Assembly (NCBI RefSeq): GCF_025698545.1
Contig: NC_068575.1
Span: forward strand, 60,211,980 to 60,275,979
DNA: 64,000 bases
DNA from: Gossypium raimondii
Lineage: Eukaryota; Streptophyta; Magnoliopsida; Malvales; Malvaceae
Direction of reading: 5' to 3'
Shown piece after piece: positions 34,582 through 45,169 of this stretch. How positions within the stretch are numbered: the stretch's first letter is position 1; every line of letters begins with the position of its first letter. The notes below the pieces were generated by a model. The model saw nothing but the letters and a program-made list of their open reading frames with translations, had not been told where the DNA came from and did no database searches. The position numbers and the translations under genes are program-made.

Positions 34582-37153
34582 GGAAATTTTTAAAAAATAA
34601 GTGAAAAAAAGCTTTAAAGAAACAATTGAAATAGAAAAAAATCGAAAAAATTAAAGAGGAAGCCCATGACCGATGCTTGCTTCATATGTGGTTATTATCT
34701 TCTTGACTAGTCAATGACACCATCAGTGGATGAAATATTATTTCAAAAAAAAAATCTTAGATGACATGAGAGTGAGTAAGAAAGAGATATGAGAGAAAGT
34801 TAGAAAGATAAAAGAAAGAGATATGGGAGAAAGATAGAGGGACAAGAGGAGGCGAGTCAAATATAAAAGGAGAAAAAATAACAAATATGTAAAAGAGAGA
34901 TATGGAAAGGGAATTGAATAATTTATGAAAATATAGAATCAAACATGAGAAAGGAAAGAGACTAACAAATATGGAAAACAGAGATGTATTTTCCATAAAA
35001 TATTAAATTCCCTTTTATATATATAAATATTTCATATATGTTATTTTCTTTCCTTTTACATATTTAATTTTATATTTCCCATATATTCTCTTTTTCTTTT
35101 CCATTCAAATTTCGCTTATTATTCTCAAATAAAAACCATACTCACCATACTCAGTTGTCCTTTTTGTTTTTATTTTATTTTATTTCTTTCCTTTATTTTT
35201 TCTCAACTGAAAACCCTAGTCATCGTACTCAATAGTCACGAATGCCATTGTTTACGGTGGCCTTTCGTGTCAATTTCGACACCAAAGAAGAGTTTCTTTC
35301 TTCTCATTGACTTCTACAGTTCAGATCTCCCAGTAGCCGACTCCAAATCTTCTAAAACAATGACCAAAACTTCAAACTACTTTTTCTACAATGTTTTTTT
35401 TAAATACCACTGGTGCCGCTTGACACAACGGTGACACATAGAAAATATATTTTTTGAAAGATTTTAACGGGTGCTGCCTGACATATCGACGACACCTTTT
35501 TTTTGATAATTTCTTTAATATCACCTAATAGGCCGACGACATCTATTAAAATTTTTTTCCTTCTTAAATACTTGTATTTTTAATAGTTATAAGTCATTTA
35601 CATACATAAGTTTTGAGTTAGATATTTTTTATAAAAAATCAATTCTTTTGAGTCAGATGGGAAAAAAAGTTAATATATATAAATATATTAGAAAACAGAA
35701 AAAAAGATACACATCAATTCAAGATTGTCATGTCTAAAAAAAGACAAAAAATGAAAAAGTTGAAAGAACTTTTAGTTAGTAAGGGATTGCTTGGTCGACA
35801 TCAATGCGTTTGGGGATAGATCATGTCTAAAACGTGATGTTTTTCATCTTTTTCCCTTCCATTGTGATCAAAGCTAAAGCTGTTACTACATTTTTAGAAT
35901 TCCCAAAATTTTTCACCTTTTTAATATTTTTTTGTTGGCTTTTTAAGTTGTTTTGAATTTTAATTTTTTTATATCTCTCGAAAGGAATACTATAAATATA
36001 TGACATTCGGACATTGTTTCTACTTCACTAATACATAAATTGTTTTTTAAAAAAAGTTAGAAAAAATCTAAATATTCAATTAATTAGTTTATTTTATTAA
36101 ACTAAATATGACATTTGGTGAGCGAAGTTGATTTTAGACCCTTAATGGAAACTATTGGCTATATTAGGCGCTCTCACCAAACTCTATGAATCTTTTGAAT
36201 TCTCTTTGGAATAGGAGACAAAACTTGGAGCTAAATCAAACATAAACATCTCGAAACAATATCTCATTTGAGGGCCCACGGAGTGATCACCCCAACATTA
36301 TTCGAGTTTGCTTTTCAAATTATAGCATTTGCAAGAGTATGACTTCTTTTGCTAAGTGGTTTAATGAAAATTTTAGTTTTTAACATCTATCTCTTTTATC
36401 ACTTTGGTTTTAATTTTTTAAATTAATCTGGTCCTTAAACCTTTAAAATTCAATCAATTTGTTTTTCTTAAACAAAAACTAACCTAACCATTAAATTTTG
36501 GCATAATAAGAAATTTAGCTCTTTAATGCTTACCCATTATCACTTTGATCCTAATTCTTTTTCATCACTTGGTAGCCTACGTATCAATTCGTCAATACTT
36601 CATAAAAATTAAAAATATATAAAGTTATTTTAGAAATTCAAAATTTCTTTTCAAAAAGTATTTAAAATTTAAAAATTTTATTAGCGTCATAAATTACAAT
36701 GTTAATGCAATTAAAATTTTAACAATTTAATTAGTTTTAAAAAAATTACCAAAATTTAAATATTGAGAACCAATGTAATCCGTAAAAAATTTAAAATTAA
36801 ATAACAAATAAAATAAATATTAAAAACTAAATTTATTTCTGTATCTAATTTATATTAAAAAAATACAAATTCAAATAATTCCAATTTATTTCAATTCAAA
36901 ACGATGTTTCAGTTCAAAACATGCATGTTTTCTTTGATGTAATAAGGAATTGGCCGACTTCCAAAAGAAACCATTTTGACAAGACCAATATTATTTGTCT
37001 CTTTCTACTTTCAAGCCGTATTCTTACTCAATCAACTGACATTAGCTTTATTGGTCGGTTTTTCACCCTCTATATAAATAACCCATTCTCTTCATCTTCA
37101 TTACGTGCCCCCAAAACAACCCTAATCGCTCTTCTTGTGTTGTATCTGCAAGA
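34582..37153. other. Repeat-rich intergenic region, right part, and CYP94B promoter
   Basis: A strongly strand-asymmetric purine tract (GAGAAAG-type) covers about 34760-34990. About 35390-35560 contains repeated gg-tg-cgc-tgaca words. The stretch 36340-36850 is AT-rich with foldback-like similarity to other elements in the window. The last 250 bases are promoter of the P450 gene. No gene was recognised. Confidence 0.5.
37071..37080 (+). promoter_or_regulatory. TATA box of the CYP94B-like gene
   Basis: The sequence ctctatataaata lies 74-83 bases before the ATG at 37154, a usual distance for a plant TATA box with a short leader. Confidence 0.7.
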
Positions 37154-38701
37154 ATGGTTACCTCTTTCTTCTTGGGTTTTTTATTTGGGTTTTTCATATT
37201 CTCTAGTGTCGTTTCATCTTTCATGCACGAATTTATACACTCTTTTTCGGCCAAGAAAACGTTTTCGGCTTCCAATGGGCAGCCTTCGTATCCGTTTCTT
37301 GGCTGTCTCATCTCTTTTTACAAGAATCGCAGCCGTCTCTTGGATTGGTACACTGATCTTTTGTCGGAGTCGCCTTGCCAGACCATCGTGGTGAGCCGTC
37401 TCGGTGCACGTCGTACGGTCGTCACTGCGAATCCTGCTAATATCGAGTATATACTTAAGACCAACTTCAATAATTTCCCTAAAGGCAGGCCTTTCACTGA
37501 AATCCTGGGCGATCTTCTCGGTTGTGGGATATTTAACGTTGATGGGGAGCTGTGGAGTACTCAACGGAAGCTCGCCAGCCATGAGTTTAGTACAAAGTCA
37601 TTGAGAGAATTCGTGGTGAAAACCCTCCAAGAAGTGGTGGATGATCGGCTGGTACCGTTGCTTGAAGCGGCGATGGAGGCCGAGGAAGTCCTTGATTTGC
37701 AAGACGTGTTAAGAAGATTAGCATTCGACACCGTGTGTAAAGTATCATTGGGTTACGACCCTTTTTGCTTGGATCTTTCGAAACCAGTGCCGCCGCTCGT
37801 TAAAGCGTTCGATACCGCATCGGAGATATCCGCCATGCGGGGAATGGCGCCCATGATCGTGGTGTGGAAACTAAAGAGAGCCCTTAACGTCGGGTCGGAA
37901 AAGAAACTCAAGGAAGCTATCGATCTCGTTCACGGCTGCGTATTGGAGATCATTCGGAACAAAAAGAAGGCTCTCGAAGAAGCGAAGGCCAAAAGCGCCG
38001 CCGCCAGAGGTGGCGAAGACTTACTGTCGAGGCTGTTATCAGCTGGACACGACGGTGGTGTCGTGAGAGATATGGTGATTAGCTTCATAATGGCTGGAAG
38101 AGACACCACCTCCTCCGCCATGACGTGGCTGTTTTGGCTGCTTTCGAAGCATGAAAATGCGGAGAAAATGATGGTGAAAGAAGTGGAATCGATGCTCGGT
38201 AATGGCGGAAATGGACTGGATTTCGAAACGTTAAAGGAAATGAATTTCGTGAAAGCCTGCATTTGTGAGTCAATGAGGCTTTACCCTCCGGTGGCATGGG
38301 ACTCAAAACACGCCTTAGACGATGACGTTTTACCCGATGGGACTTTCGTCGGGAAAGGAGATAGAGTAACGTATTTCCCTTACGGGATGGGGAGGATGGA
38401 GGCGTTGTGGGGAAAGGATTGGTTCGAGTTCGAACCGGACCGGTGGTTCCAAGAACCGGGTGCAGAGAATGGGTTGCTAAAGCCTGTCAGCCCTTTCAAG
38501 TTCCCCGTTTTTCAAGCCGGTCCAAGAGTTTGCCTTGGGAAAGAAATGGCGTTTATTCAGATGAAGTATGTGGTGGCTTCGATACTGAAGAAATTCGAGA
38601 TCAGACCGGTGAACCGGGAGCAACCGGTTTTTGTTCCTCTATTGACCGGCCATATGGCTGGTGGTTTGAATGTCTTGGTGAAGAGAAGGGAGCTGAAATA
38701 G
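37154..38701 (+). CDS. CYP94B1: Cytochrome P450 of the CYP94B type
   Basis: An intronless gene of 515 residues, as is usual in CYP94. The N-terminus is a hydrophobic anchor (residues 1 to about 25) for the ER membrane. Diagnostic P450 motifs are present: I-helix AGRDTTSS, K-helix ESMR, the CYP86/CYP94 clan GMGRMEALWGKD, FEPDRWF, and the haem loop FQAGPRVCLG with the proximal Cys. CYP94B enzymes hydroxylate the omega position of jasmonoyl-isoleucine and so turn off jasmonate signalling; other CYP94s act on free fatty acids. By memory the closest Arabidopsis locus is CYP94B1 (At5g63450), which neighbours the SAP gene At5g63460, as here. Subfamily assignment (B versus A or C) rests on memory and on this neighbourhood. 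Base composition is much GC-richer than the surrounding DNA. Confidence 0.87.
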   Translation: MVTSFFLGFLFGFFIFSSVVSSFMHEFIHSFSAKKTFSASNGQPSYPFLGCLISFYKNRSRLLDWYTDLLSESPCQTIVVSRLGARRTVVTANPANIEYILKTNFNNFPKGRPFTEILGDLLGCGIFNVDGELWSTQRKLASHEFSTKSLREFVVKTLQEVVDDRLVPLLEAAMEAEEVLDLQDVLRRLAFDTVCKVSLGYDPFCLDLSKPVPPLVKAFDTASEISAMRGMAPMIVVWKLKRALNVGSEKKLKEAIDLVHGCVLEIIRNKKKALEEAKAKSAAARGGEDLLSRLLSAGHDGGVVRDMVISFIMAGRDTTSSAMTWLFWLLSKHENAEKMMVKEVESMLGNGGNGLDFETLKEMNFVKACICESMRLYPPVAWDSKHALDDDVLPDGTFVGKGDRVTYFPYGMGRMEALWGKDWFEFEPDRWFQEPGAENGLLKPVSPFKFPVFQAGPRVCLGKEMAFIQMKYVVASILKKFEIRPVNREQPVFVPLLTGHMAGGLNVLVKRRELK

Positions 38702-38919
38702 TGAGACAATTGCCTCCAACTTTAGATCAATGGAATATGACGACTTGTACCATTGTAAAACCTCAATCCAGTTGGACCAACTCAGATTGGGTACTGAATA
38801 ATTAAATATATTTTATAAAGCAATTACTATAAAAATATTTATTAATTTCAACCTTTCCATACAACTTACTAGTGAAAGCTTATCGAGTACTGCTTAGAGA
38901 AAGCAATCCCTAGTTTAGA

Positions 38920-39655
38920 AAATTATTATAAAACAACCTAAACTATTACTTTTGTTTTAGTTACTTTATGTTTTAGTCATTTATTATCGTGTTGTAACAT
39001 TTTAGTTGCTATTAATGGTAAGTTGACATGACACTTTTAAATAATCATTTCAAATGAAAATTTTAAATTAAATTCTACAATTGATTTCTATATTTTTCAT
39101 TTTGAGCAATTTAATTTTTAATGTTTTTTAACTTTCTTTCTTGTTTTATTTTCATTCTCTTCTGCTTCTCCCTCTATTTTCCTCCCTTCTTCATTTCTTT
39201 TAATGTAGTTTTCTTATGTTTTCATTTGTTAAAACTAGTCCACACGCTCGTCTCACTTAAAAAAATTAAATTGTTCAAAAAATAAAAACATAGGGACTAG
39301 TGTTAACAAATGAAAACATAGAAAAACTAAGTTAAAATAAATAGATAATAGGGGAAATAGAAGGAGAAGAGAAGATAATGAAAAATAAAGAAAGTTAAAA
39401 AAACATAAAAGAGAAAAATAAATTGCTCAAAACAAAAATATAGGGACCAATTGTATAAATTAGTCTAAAATTTTATTTGAAATAATGATTTAACACATCA
39501 ACTTACTGTTACATTGTTAAGCGCAATTAATGACTTAATAATTAAAATATTACAATGCGGTAATATAAATGATTAAAACTTAACATTTCAAATATAAATT
39601 ATTAAAATATAACCTAAAACAAACAAAAATAACTATTTTAATAATTTACCCTAAA
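38920..39655. repeat. Large foldback element downstream of the P450 gene
   Basis: Two long inverted arms of about 330 bp flank a spacer at about 39241-39290. The left arm reads ccctatatttt-like ttctatatttttcattttgag, caatttaatttttaatg, ttttttaactttctt, tgttttcatttgttaa and actagtcc. The right arm, reverse-complemented, reads cctatatttttgttttgag, caatttatttttctc, tttttttaactttctt, tgttttcatttgttaa and actagtccc in the same order. Similarity extends outward through gtaagttgacatg and attatcgtgttgtaac. Arms are about 80 percent alike by eye. No frame is present, so it is a non-autonomous foldback or MITE. Confidence 0.85.
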
Positions 39656-41152
39656 AAATAAAACACACATATTGGTGATTAATATTTTGATCAGGAGAGG
39701 TAAATAATATTGTGGTTGATGAGAATTGAATGCCCGACCACTCTCCAAACACCGCATTAGATGCTGACCAAGTACGAACATGTCGACATTGAAAGCTTCG
39801 AGATTTAAGATTTTTGACCTGCACTTACGATGTTGCGTCATTGGTCCAGTTGAAACAACACATCTACGCGTAATCTTTAGCTTCTAGTAGATAGTGCTGC
39901 GGCATTTATAGGTCATCAACCTAATGAAAAATATAATATATGTGTTTTATTGATGGTTCTTTTGCCTCTACGAATGATCTGGTTTTACACTTTCCCGTTT
40001 TTATACTTGGTGCCATATATTGAGCTACAAAATTTCTTTAATAAAATGAAGTTGATAATTATTTAATTTTTAGTTTGATTTTTAATAAAAAACAGTAGTT
40101 TATTTTTCTTAACAAGAATGTTGATATATATATATATATATATATCAAGGTCAAAATCAAGATAGAGTAAATATTGTATCGATGATTGTATCATTTTTTA
40201 CACTGATACATATTGATATTGGTAGTTTTCGATGCACTGTTTTAGACTTTTAGATTTAGAGATATTTTAAATATTATTGATATGTATATATATATATTTA
40301 TAGTCAAGTCTTTAGCTATTTTGATAAATTATATATCAATTTAAATATTTTTACATATCTATTTATAGTCTAGCTTTTAGTTTCTTAGTAATTTATATAT
40401 TATATATATATGTAAATATATCTCAATTACATTCATAAAAATATATTTATATGTAAATATAAGTTTTAAAATTATTAATTAAATTTAATAACTATTTCGT
40501 AATTATAGAAAAATAAAAAAGTTAAAAGTTGGTTTAAAATATTAAAATTTTGTACCAATCAGTCTTAGCTGATATTGACCCGAATAGACTGAATTACACC
40601 AAAGTGGTTGAAAAGTACTAAAATTTTGATCGAAACAAAACATAGACTTTTTGGTACCAGTTTACTGGAACGAAACCAACTATCATGGTTAAAATACTAT
40701 TTAATAATGAGTTTGGCTTCGATGTTCAATTCGCTATCCAAACAAAACTTAGGTACTGAATTGAATATTGAAACTAAACTCATGTATCAAATGTTATATT
40801 AACCCTATATAGTATGTATGACTACTTGCGTTGAATTTGAAGATGGAAACGCGGGAGACCAGACTTTCTTTCTAACTTGGTCTCCTTCTTCTCCCCCGCG
40901 TTGTTCCCGCTTTTAACCAGAAATTTATTCAAAAATAAGTTACTCAACATAAATTCATCAACCCATTATTCGGATCCGGATTTAAGTATTTAATCATTAA
41001 TATTAATAATAAATAAAATTAAAAGAGTGTAGTTTATACATATAAGAGATGAAATGATTCATAAAAATTACTTACAAGAACAAACGGATCATATAGATAC
41101 AGAAACAATGGATAAAAAAAAAAGGAAAAAAGAAAAGACGGCCATGCATGCA
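39656..41152. other. Intergenic region with a dispersed repeat
   Basis: AT-rich sequence. (TA)n runs lie near 40125-40145 and 40280. A dispersed repeat partner of 690-870 occupies about 40520-40690. A GC-richer patch lies at about 40850-40920. No coding sequence was supported. Confidence 0.5.
40520..40690. repeat. Dispersed repeat, copy 2 (partner near 0.7 kb)
   Basis: Contains ttggtttaaaatattaaaattt and gtactaaaattttgatcg followed by aaacaaaacatagact, matching the order and spacing of the 690-870 segment. Confidence 0.45.
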
Positions 41153-41575
41153 TCATTGCATCATCAATTTAAACTCCTCGAAGCTGATGACACCATCACC
41201 GTTAAGATCAAATCGCTTGATCATAACCTTACATTCATCAATGGACTTGAACTCCCCAAGCTTGCTTAACATTTTCTTCAAGTCTTTAGGCGTAATGAAT
41301 CCGTTTCCATCAGTATCGTACATCTGGAAAGCTTCTTTCAAATCCTTCGTCTTCTCTGCTTCACCTCCTTCTTCTAATAACCCAATGAAATCCTCCAAAT
41401 CTAATAACCCGTCGCCGTTTGAGTCCAACGCTTCGATTGCCACTTGGGCTTCGTTTAACTTCAGTTCCCCGCCCATTAAGCCCAATCTATGGCTCAACTC
41501 CGATGCTGAAATCTTCCCATCGCCGTCTCTATCGAAGTAACTAAGAACACGTTCGTATTGTTCGTTTTTGATCAT
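41153..41575 (-). CDS. Calmodulin-like protein (CML37/38 type), four EF-hands
   Basis: A single-exon gene of 140 residues. Four EF-hand loops are visible: residues 15-26 (DRDGDGKISASE), 51-62 (DSNGDGLLDLED), 87-98 (DTDGNGFITPKD) and 123-134 (DLNGDGVISFEE). Loops 2 and 3 end in Asp instead of the usual Glu at position 12, which may tune affinity or magnesium binding. The order of loops and the C-terminal CKVMIKRFDLNGDG resemble Arabidopsis CML37/CML38/CML39, stress-induced calcium sensors. The protein is shorter at the N-terminus than CML38. A good TATA box lies 115 bases upstream. A long antisense frame across this gene is a shadow of the Asp/Glu-rich loops. Confidence 0.88.
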   Translation of the reverse strand: MIKNEQYERVLSYFDRDGDGKISASELSHRLGLMGGELKLNEAQVAIEALDSNGDGLLDLEDFIGLLEEGGEAEKTKDLKEAFQMYDTDGNGFITPKDLKKMLSKLGEFKSIDECKVMIKRFDLNGDGVISFEEFKLMMQ

Positions 41576-41689
41576 ATTTTCACGAAGAAATTAAAAAAAG
41601 AAAAAGAAAAAGAAAGAAACTTTAACGACTAAAGATGAAATAATTGAAAGCTGAGTTGGATTTGCAGAAATGGGTAACCGAAACCGAGT

Positions 41690-41699
41690 TTATATATAG
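41690..41699 (-). promoter_or_regulatory. TATA box of the calmodulin-like gene
   Basis: On the minus strand tctatatata lies about 115 bases upstream of the ATG at 41575, in a purine-rich leader. Confidence 0.7.
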
Positions 41700-42559
41700 A
41701 TGAAGAAGAAAGTGCTGGGAATTTTCGAAACTTGGTGTTCAAAGCGAGAAAGGAGATAAAGAAGAAGGGACTTTCGTTGAATTATTTATTTTCTCAGAGA
41801 TTTTCAAATATAAATAGAACCTTAGAGGGAAACGAGGACGAAATAGGAAACTTTAAAAACGAGTTAATTGAATCCGTTTAACGGTCAAAACGAGAATTGT
41901 CTTTTGTTTCTAAACAAAAAAGAAAATAGTTTGTTAAATGTTAATTTTAATAAATTTGTTTAAAAACTCCGTTATTTTTGTTAAGATAAAATTTAATTAT
42001 ATAAATGATAATATATTTTTAAAACAAAAGGAGATGCAACTGGTCGGATTTAGTTAATGAATATGCTTATTTTAAAAAGAGAAATTACCAATTAAAATAA
42101 AATTAATAATTTTTTTTTAAGGAGTGGAAAGAACGTAAATTTCTAGGAAGGAAAATTGATTCCCAAATTTAGCAGCGAAATAATAGAAGACGAAAATGTG
42201 CCCATATATATATTTATTTATAGTCTGACTATCAAATTAATTTTCTGGGCTGGAAAAATATGAAATAATTTTATTTTTTTTCTTAATATGAGTGTGATTG
42301 AAGTCAAATTTGATTATAATAATGCATATGATGATGACGTAAGCTAAGAGGTATGTATTACTTGTTATGGCCAATGAAAAAACGTTTACACATGTTTTCC
42401 ACGTTTTGCACGTGTATTACCAGCCTGATCCAGCCTATAAAAAACGAAAAGAAGGCGAGCGGTGGGCCGTGGTACGCCCTTAGCCATGCCTTTTTATTTT
42501 TATTTATTTAAGATGAAAAAACCTCCATTCGTACGTACTACGTAGGCCTACAAGAAGAT

Positions 42560-43015
42560 TCATACTTATAAGGCTTTACAGTTTAAAAATCTCTAAAATT
42601 TTAGTTTTTATTTTTATTTATTTAGTTGAATATTTAAACTTAAAAAAAAAACATAAAAAAGACCTTCAATTTTTAAAAAAAGTTTAAGCCTCTATTTTTT
42701 TTGCACTTATTTGAGTACTTAAATTTTTAAAATGCTTCAAAAAATCCTGAAACTTTTTCAAAAAAAATTAATTAAGCCTCTGTTTTTTTTTTTTGCTCGC
42801 AATTAAGTAATTTGAGGCATTTTTGATGTATTTTGAAAGTTCAAGTACCTAATTAAGTACAAAAAAAATAGGGACTTAGTTGCTTTTTTAAAAAAATTTT
42901 GAGGGTCTTTTTTAAGTATTTTGAAAGTTTAAGTATCCAATTAAATGCAAAAATAGAGCAGGACTTAATTTATTTTATTTGAAGAAGTTTAAGGGTTTTT
43001 TACACCATTAAACCT
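42560..43015. repeat. Foldback/tandem AT-rich element
   Basis: The left half has agcctctattttttttgcactt-type and gtacttaaatttttaaaatgcttc words. The right half, reverse-complemented, has gtccctattttttttgtact and gtacttgaactttcaaaatac in the same order. A second partial unit repeats on each side, so the element combines tandem and inverted repeats. No coding potential. Confidence 0.55.
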
Positions 43016-43269
43016 ACTCATAAATCTATTCTAGTTAAACACATAAGCCGAGATCGACTTAGACTTGTTTAATGAAAAGATTAATAATCCGATCGTTTTA
43101 TCTTGTTTAGATTTATTTAATGAAAGGAATAAACTTTAAGTATGACTTGTAAATTAAAAAGAGATGATATTTTTTTAATTACGTATTCTTTGGTACTTGT
43201 ACATTTTATTTATTTGTTTATTTTGGTCCTTAAATATAAATTATGTCAATATTTGATGATGTGATAAGT

Positions 43270-43475
43270 TGGAACGTGATCGAATCAGACGATTTAAATT
43301 GATAAAAATCAATAGTTGAACAAATTGAACCGATTTAATAATATTCTATATTTTTTTAGATTTTGTGAATTTTTAATTATTTATTTAATTATTGTTGGTT
43401 CGACGGTCAAATCGGTCGAATTAGTCAATTTGAAAATTGGGTGGTCTGACCTATTCAACCACCAATCTGATTATT
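43270..43475. repeat. Dispersed repeat, CCGGTT family, copy 3
   Basis: Contains tgaaccgatttaata, a core of tttttagattttgtgaattttt, then ggttcgacggtcaaatcggtc and caaccaccaatctgatt. Related to 295-535 (gaccgattcgaccaccgatct). Confidence 0.4.
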
Positions 43476-43682
43476 AAAGTACTATATGTAACACCTTGAG
43501 ATAATATCACATCATCACTTGAAAATTTATATAAATTTTTTAATTTTCAAGTGATGATGTGGTACAATTTTAGAGTGTCATATTATTAAACTTTTTATAT
43601 TTTTTTAATTTATAAACTAAAATAGATCTAAATGTCAAATTCAATGACTAAAATAGACACACACAGAGAAAAACAAAGTACC

Positions 43683-43905
43683 AAGGGCGAAGCCAAAAAA
43701 TTTTGGGCCAAAATTAAATAATAAGTTTACAATAGTAAAAATATAATTTTATCATTTTATTAGACTATATCTTTATAATTTTAAAGGATTAAATTAAATT
43801 TTTATCATTTTTAAGATAAACCAAAATATAATTATACTTTTATTAATTTAAAAATTTAAAAGAATTAAATAAAAAAATTTCATTTTACGAGATTCGTCAT
43901 TCTAT
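43683..43905. repeat. MITE-like repeat, GGAGCC family, copy 3
   Basis: The left end aagggcgaagccaaaaaatttt matches the left end of the 31625-31889 copy, and the body shares tagactatatctttataatttt, aaaggattaaat and a cattttac block. The right terminus is missing. Confidence 0.55.
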
Positions 43906-44039
43906 GAAAACCATAAGATTGCACGTGAAGGAAACTATCCGTAAAATGCAAACGCTGATAAGGATGTGGTACTGTTCCTAGCTCTTTGACATGGAGCCTA
44001 CAAAGATAATTCAGAGTAGTGGGAGTAGATACCGCGCCG

Positions 44040-44260
44040 TTAATACTGAACCTGAGGACCATCTTCCCTCCAAAGGCTGCACAAAACAACAGCATCAATC
44101 TCCTTGAACATGTCTCCACTCTCCACATCCAAAGCTTCAACCGGGGTCCTGTTCTTCACCTTGGTTGGACCGGCTAGTTCATGGTTGAGGTGCCACTCCT
44201 CTTCCCTACCCGGTAGCCTCGACAATCGTAGACCCAAAACAATTAATGCCTCATTGGTAA
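44040..44260 (-). pseudogene. Coding-like fragment of unknown gene
   Basis: On the minus strand a frame reads LSRLPGREEEWHLNHELA and continues through VEALDVESGDMFKEIDAV to a stop at 44040. Composition and codon use look like a real plant exon, and the flanks are AT-rich repeats. No start codon or partner exon was found upstream, where sequence becomes AT-rich. It is probably the orphan last exon of a decayed or captured gene. I do not recognise the family. Confidence 0.35.
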
Positions 44261-44340
44261 AAATATATGATCCATTAAATATAAAAAACAACAATAATAA
44301 ATAAAATATAATGAAATGGTATCCATATTTGTCCTTATTA

Positions 44341-44410
44341 TTTTCTTTATACAATGTCTAGAATTATTCATAACTCTTTAAATGGAAAGATAATGTATTT
44401 CAGATTACTG
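44341..44410 (-). mobile_element. Partial SINE-like copy
   Basis: The segment ttatacaatgtctagaattattcataactctttaaa followed by ggaaagataatgt matches the tail half of the minus-strand copy at 26839-26980. The head with the promoter boxes is missing. Confidence 0.4.
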
Positions 44411-44866
44411 GAATATATATTTTGAATCTTTGATATGCAATATGGGCCAGGTAAAGCCCCTAGCTAATCCTCACCTAACTGGGCTGAACTACAGGGCATA
44501 TGTTCAGTTTTCTTGCCTAAAATTGTTTTCGGTCTTACTCGAAAGTTTAAATTTATTGTTTGTTTAATATTAAATTAAAAAAAATCGTAATTGATAAAAA
44601 ATAATTCTAACAGAAAGAAAATAATAATTCGACAGATCTAATATAAAATTTTAAGTCAATAACACAAGAAAAGCTAGATTCCCATTAAAATATAGTTTCA
44701 ATATCGCGTAATTTTTAATTATCTAAAAATATTAATATTCGACAAATAATCAACTTAATTTTTGTTCTTTTCTTAAAATATTATTCGTAAATTTTTTTCA
44801 TCATCACCTTGTACTTGAAATAGAAACTCAAAGGTGAAACCCAAATCAAAACCCATAAAACAGTAA

Positions 44867-45080
44867 AGCCCAAAACAATAAGTAAAATCTAATAAACAGC
44901 CCAAAAAAAATATATAAATACCTGACTTTGATGTTTAATCAAGGACTCCATTGAATGGAAAAACAAAAAAGAAGGACTAGTTCGAAGATTTTAATGAATT
45001 GCAGGCAGCGGTATAAAAGCTTGAAAGCCTTAAACCCTAGTTCCATATCCTCCCTTAGTTCTCCATTTCCCAAACCCTAG
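44867..45080 (+). promoter_or_regulatory. NOP56 promoter: site II elements, TATA box and telo-boxes
   Basis: Two TGGGCT site II motifs (read on the minus strand) lie at 44867-44872 and 44898-44903. A TATA-like gtataaaagc follows at 45011-45020, and two telo-boxes (aaaccctag) at 45032-45040 and 45072-45080. Site II plus telo-box pairs are known from promoters of plant ribosome-biogenesis and translation genes, which fits the gene downstream. Confidence 0.75.
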
Positions 45081-45169
45081 TCACCACCGGACAATTCAAA
45101 CCCACAGCAAAAACACACCCAGCTCTTTCATTTCACTGTGGGGTGGGTTTTTTTGAGCCTTTTTTTTCG

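Larger units (their letters stand above)
41700..44860. other. Intergenic region with several repeats
   Basis: Holds the promoter of the calmodulin-like gene, then AT-rich DNA. A promoter-like patch with cacgtg (G-box) and cctataaaaaac lies near 42410-42445 but has no gene behind it on the plus strand. A foldback (42560-43015), a CCGGTT-family repeat, a GGAGCC-family MITE and a SINE fragment are listed separately. A coding-like minus-strand fragment lies at 44040-44260. Confidence 0.5.

Noticed and set aside
34757-34996. Minus-strand 79-residue Phe/Ser/Leu-rich frame
   Set aside because: It translates a simple GAGAAAG-type purine tract and has no protein character.
37930-38306. Minus-strand Ser/Pro-rich frames over the P450 gene
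   Set aside because: They are shadows of a GC-rich intact coding sequence whose plus-strand motifs are unambiguous.
41148-41540. Plus-strand 130-residue frame
   Set aside because: It is antisense to the calmodulin-like gene; its Ser/Pro-rich composition follows from the Asp/Gly/Glu codons of the EF-hands.
42410-42445. Promoter with G-box and TATA box
   Set aside because: The motifs look convincing, but no coding sequence follows within the expected distance on the plus strand.
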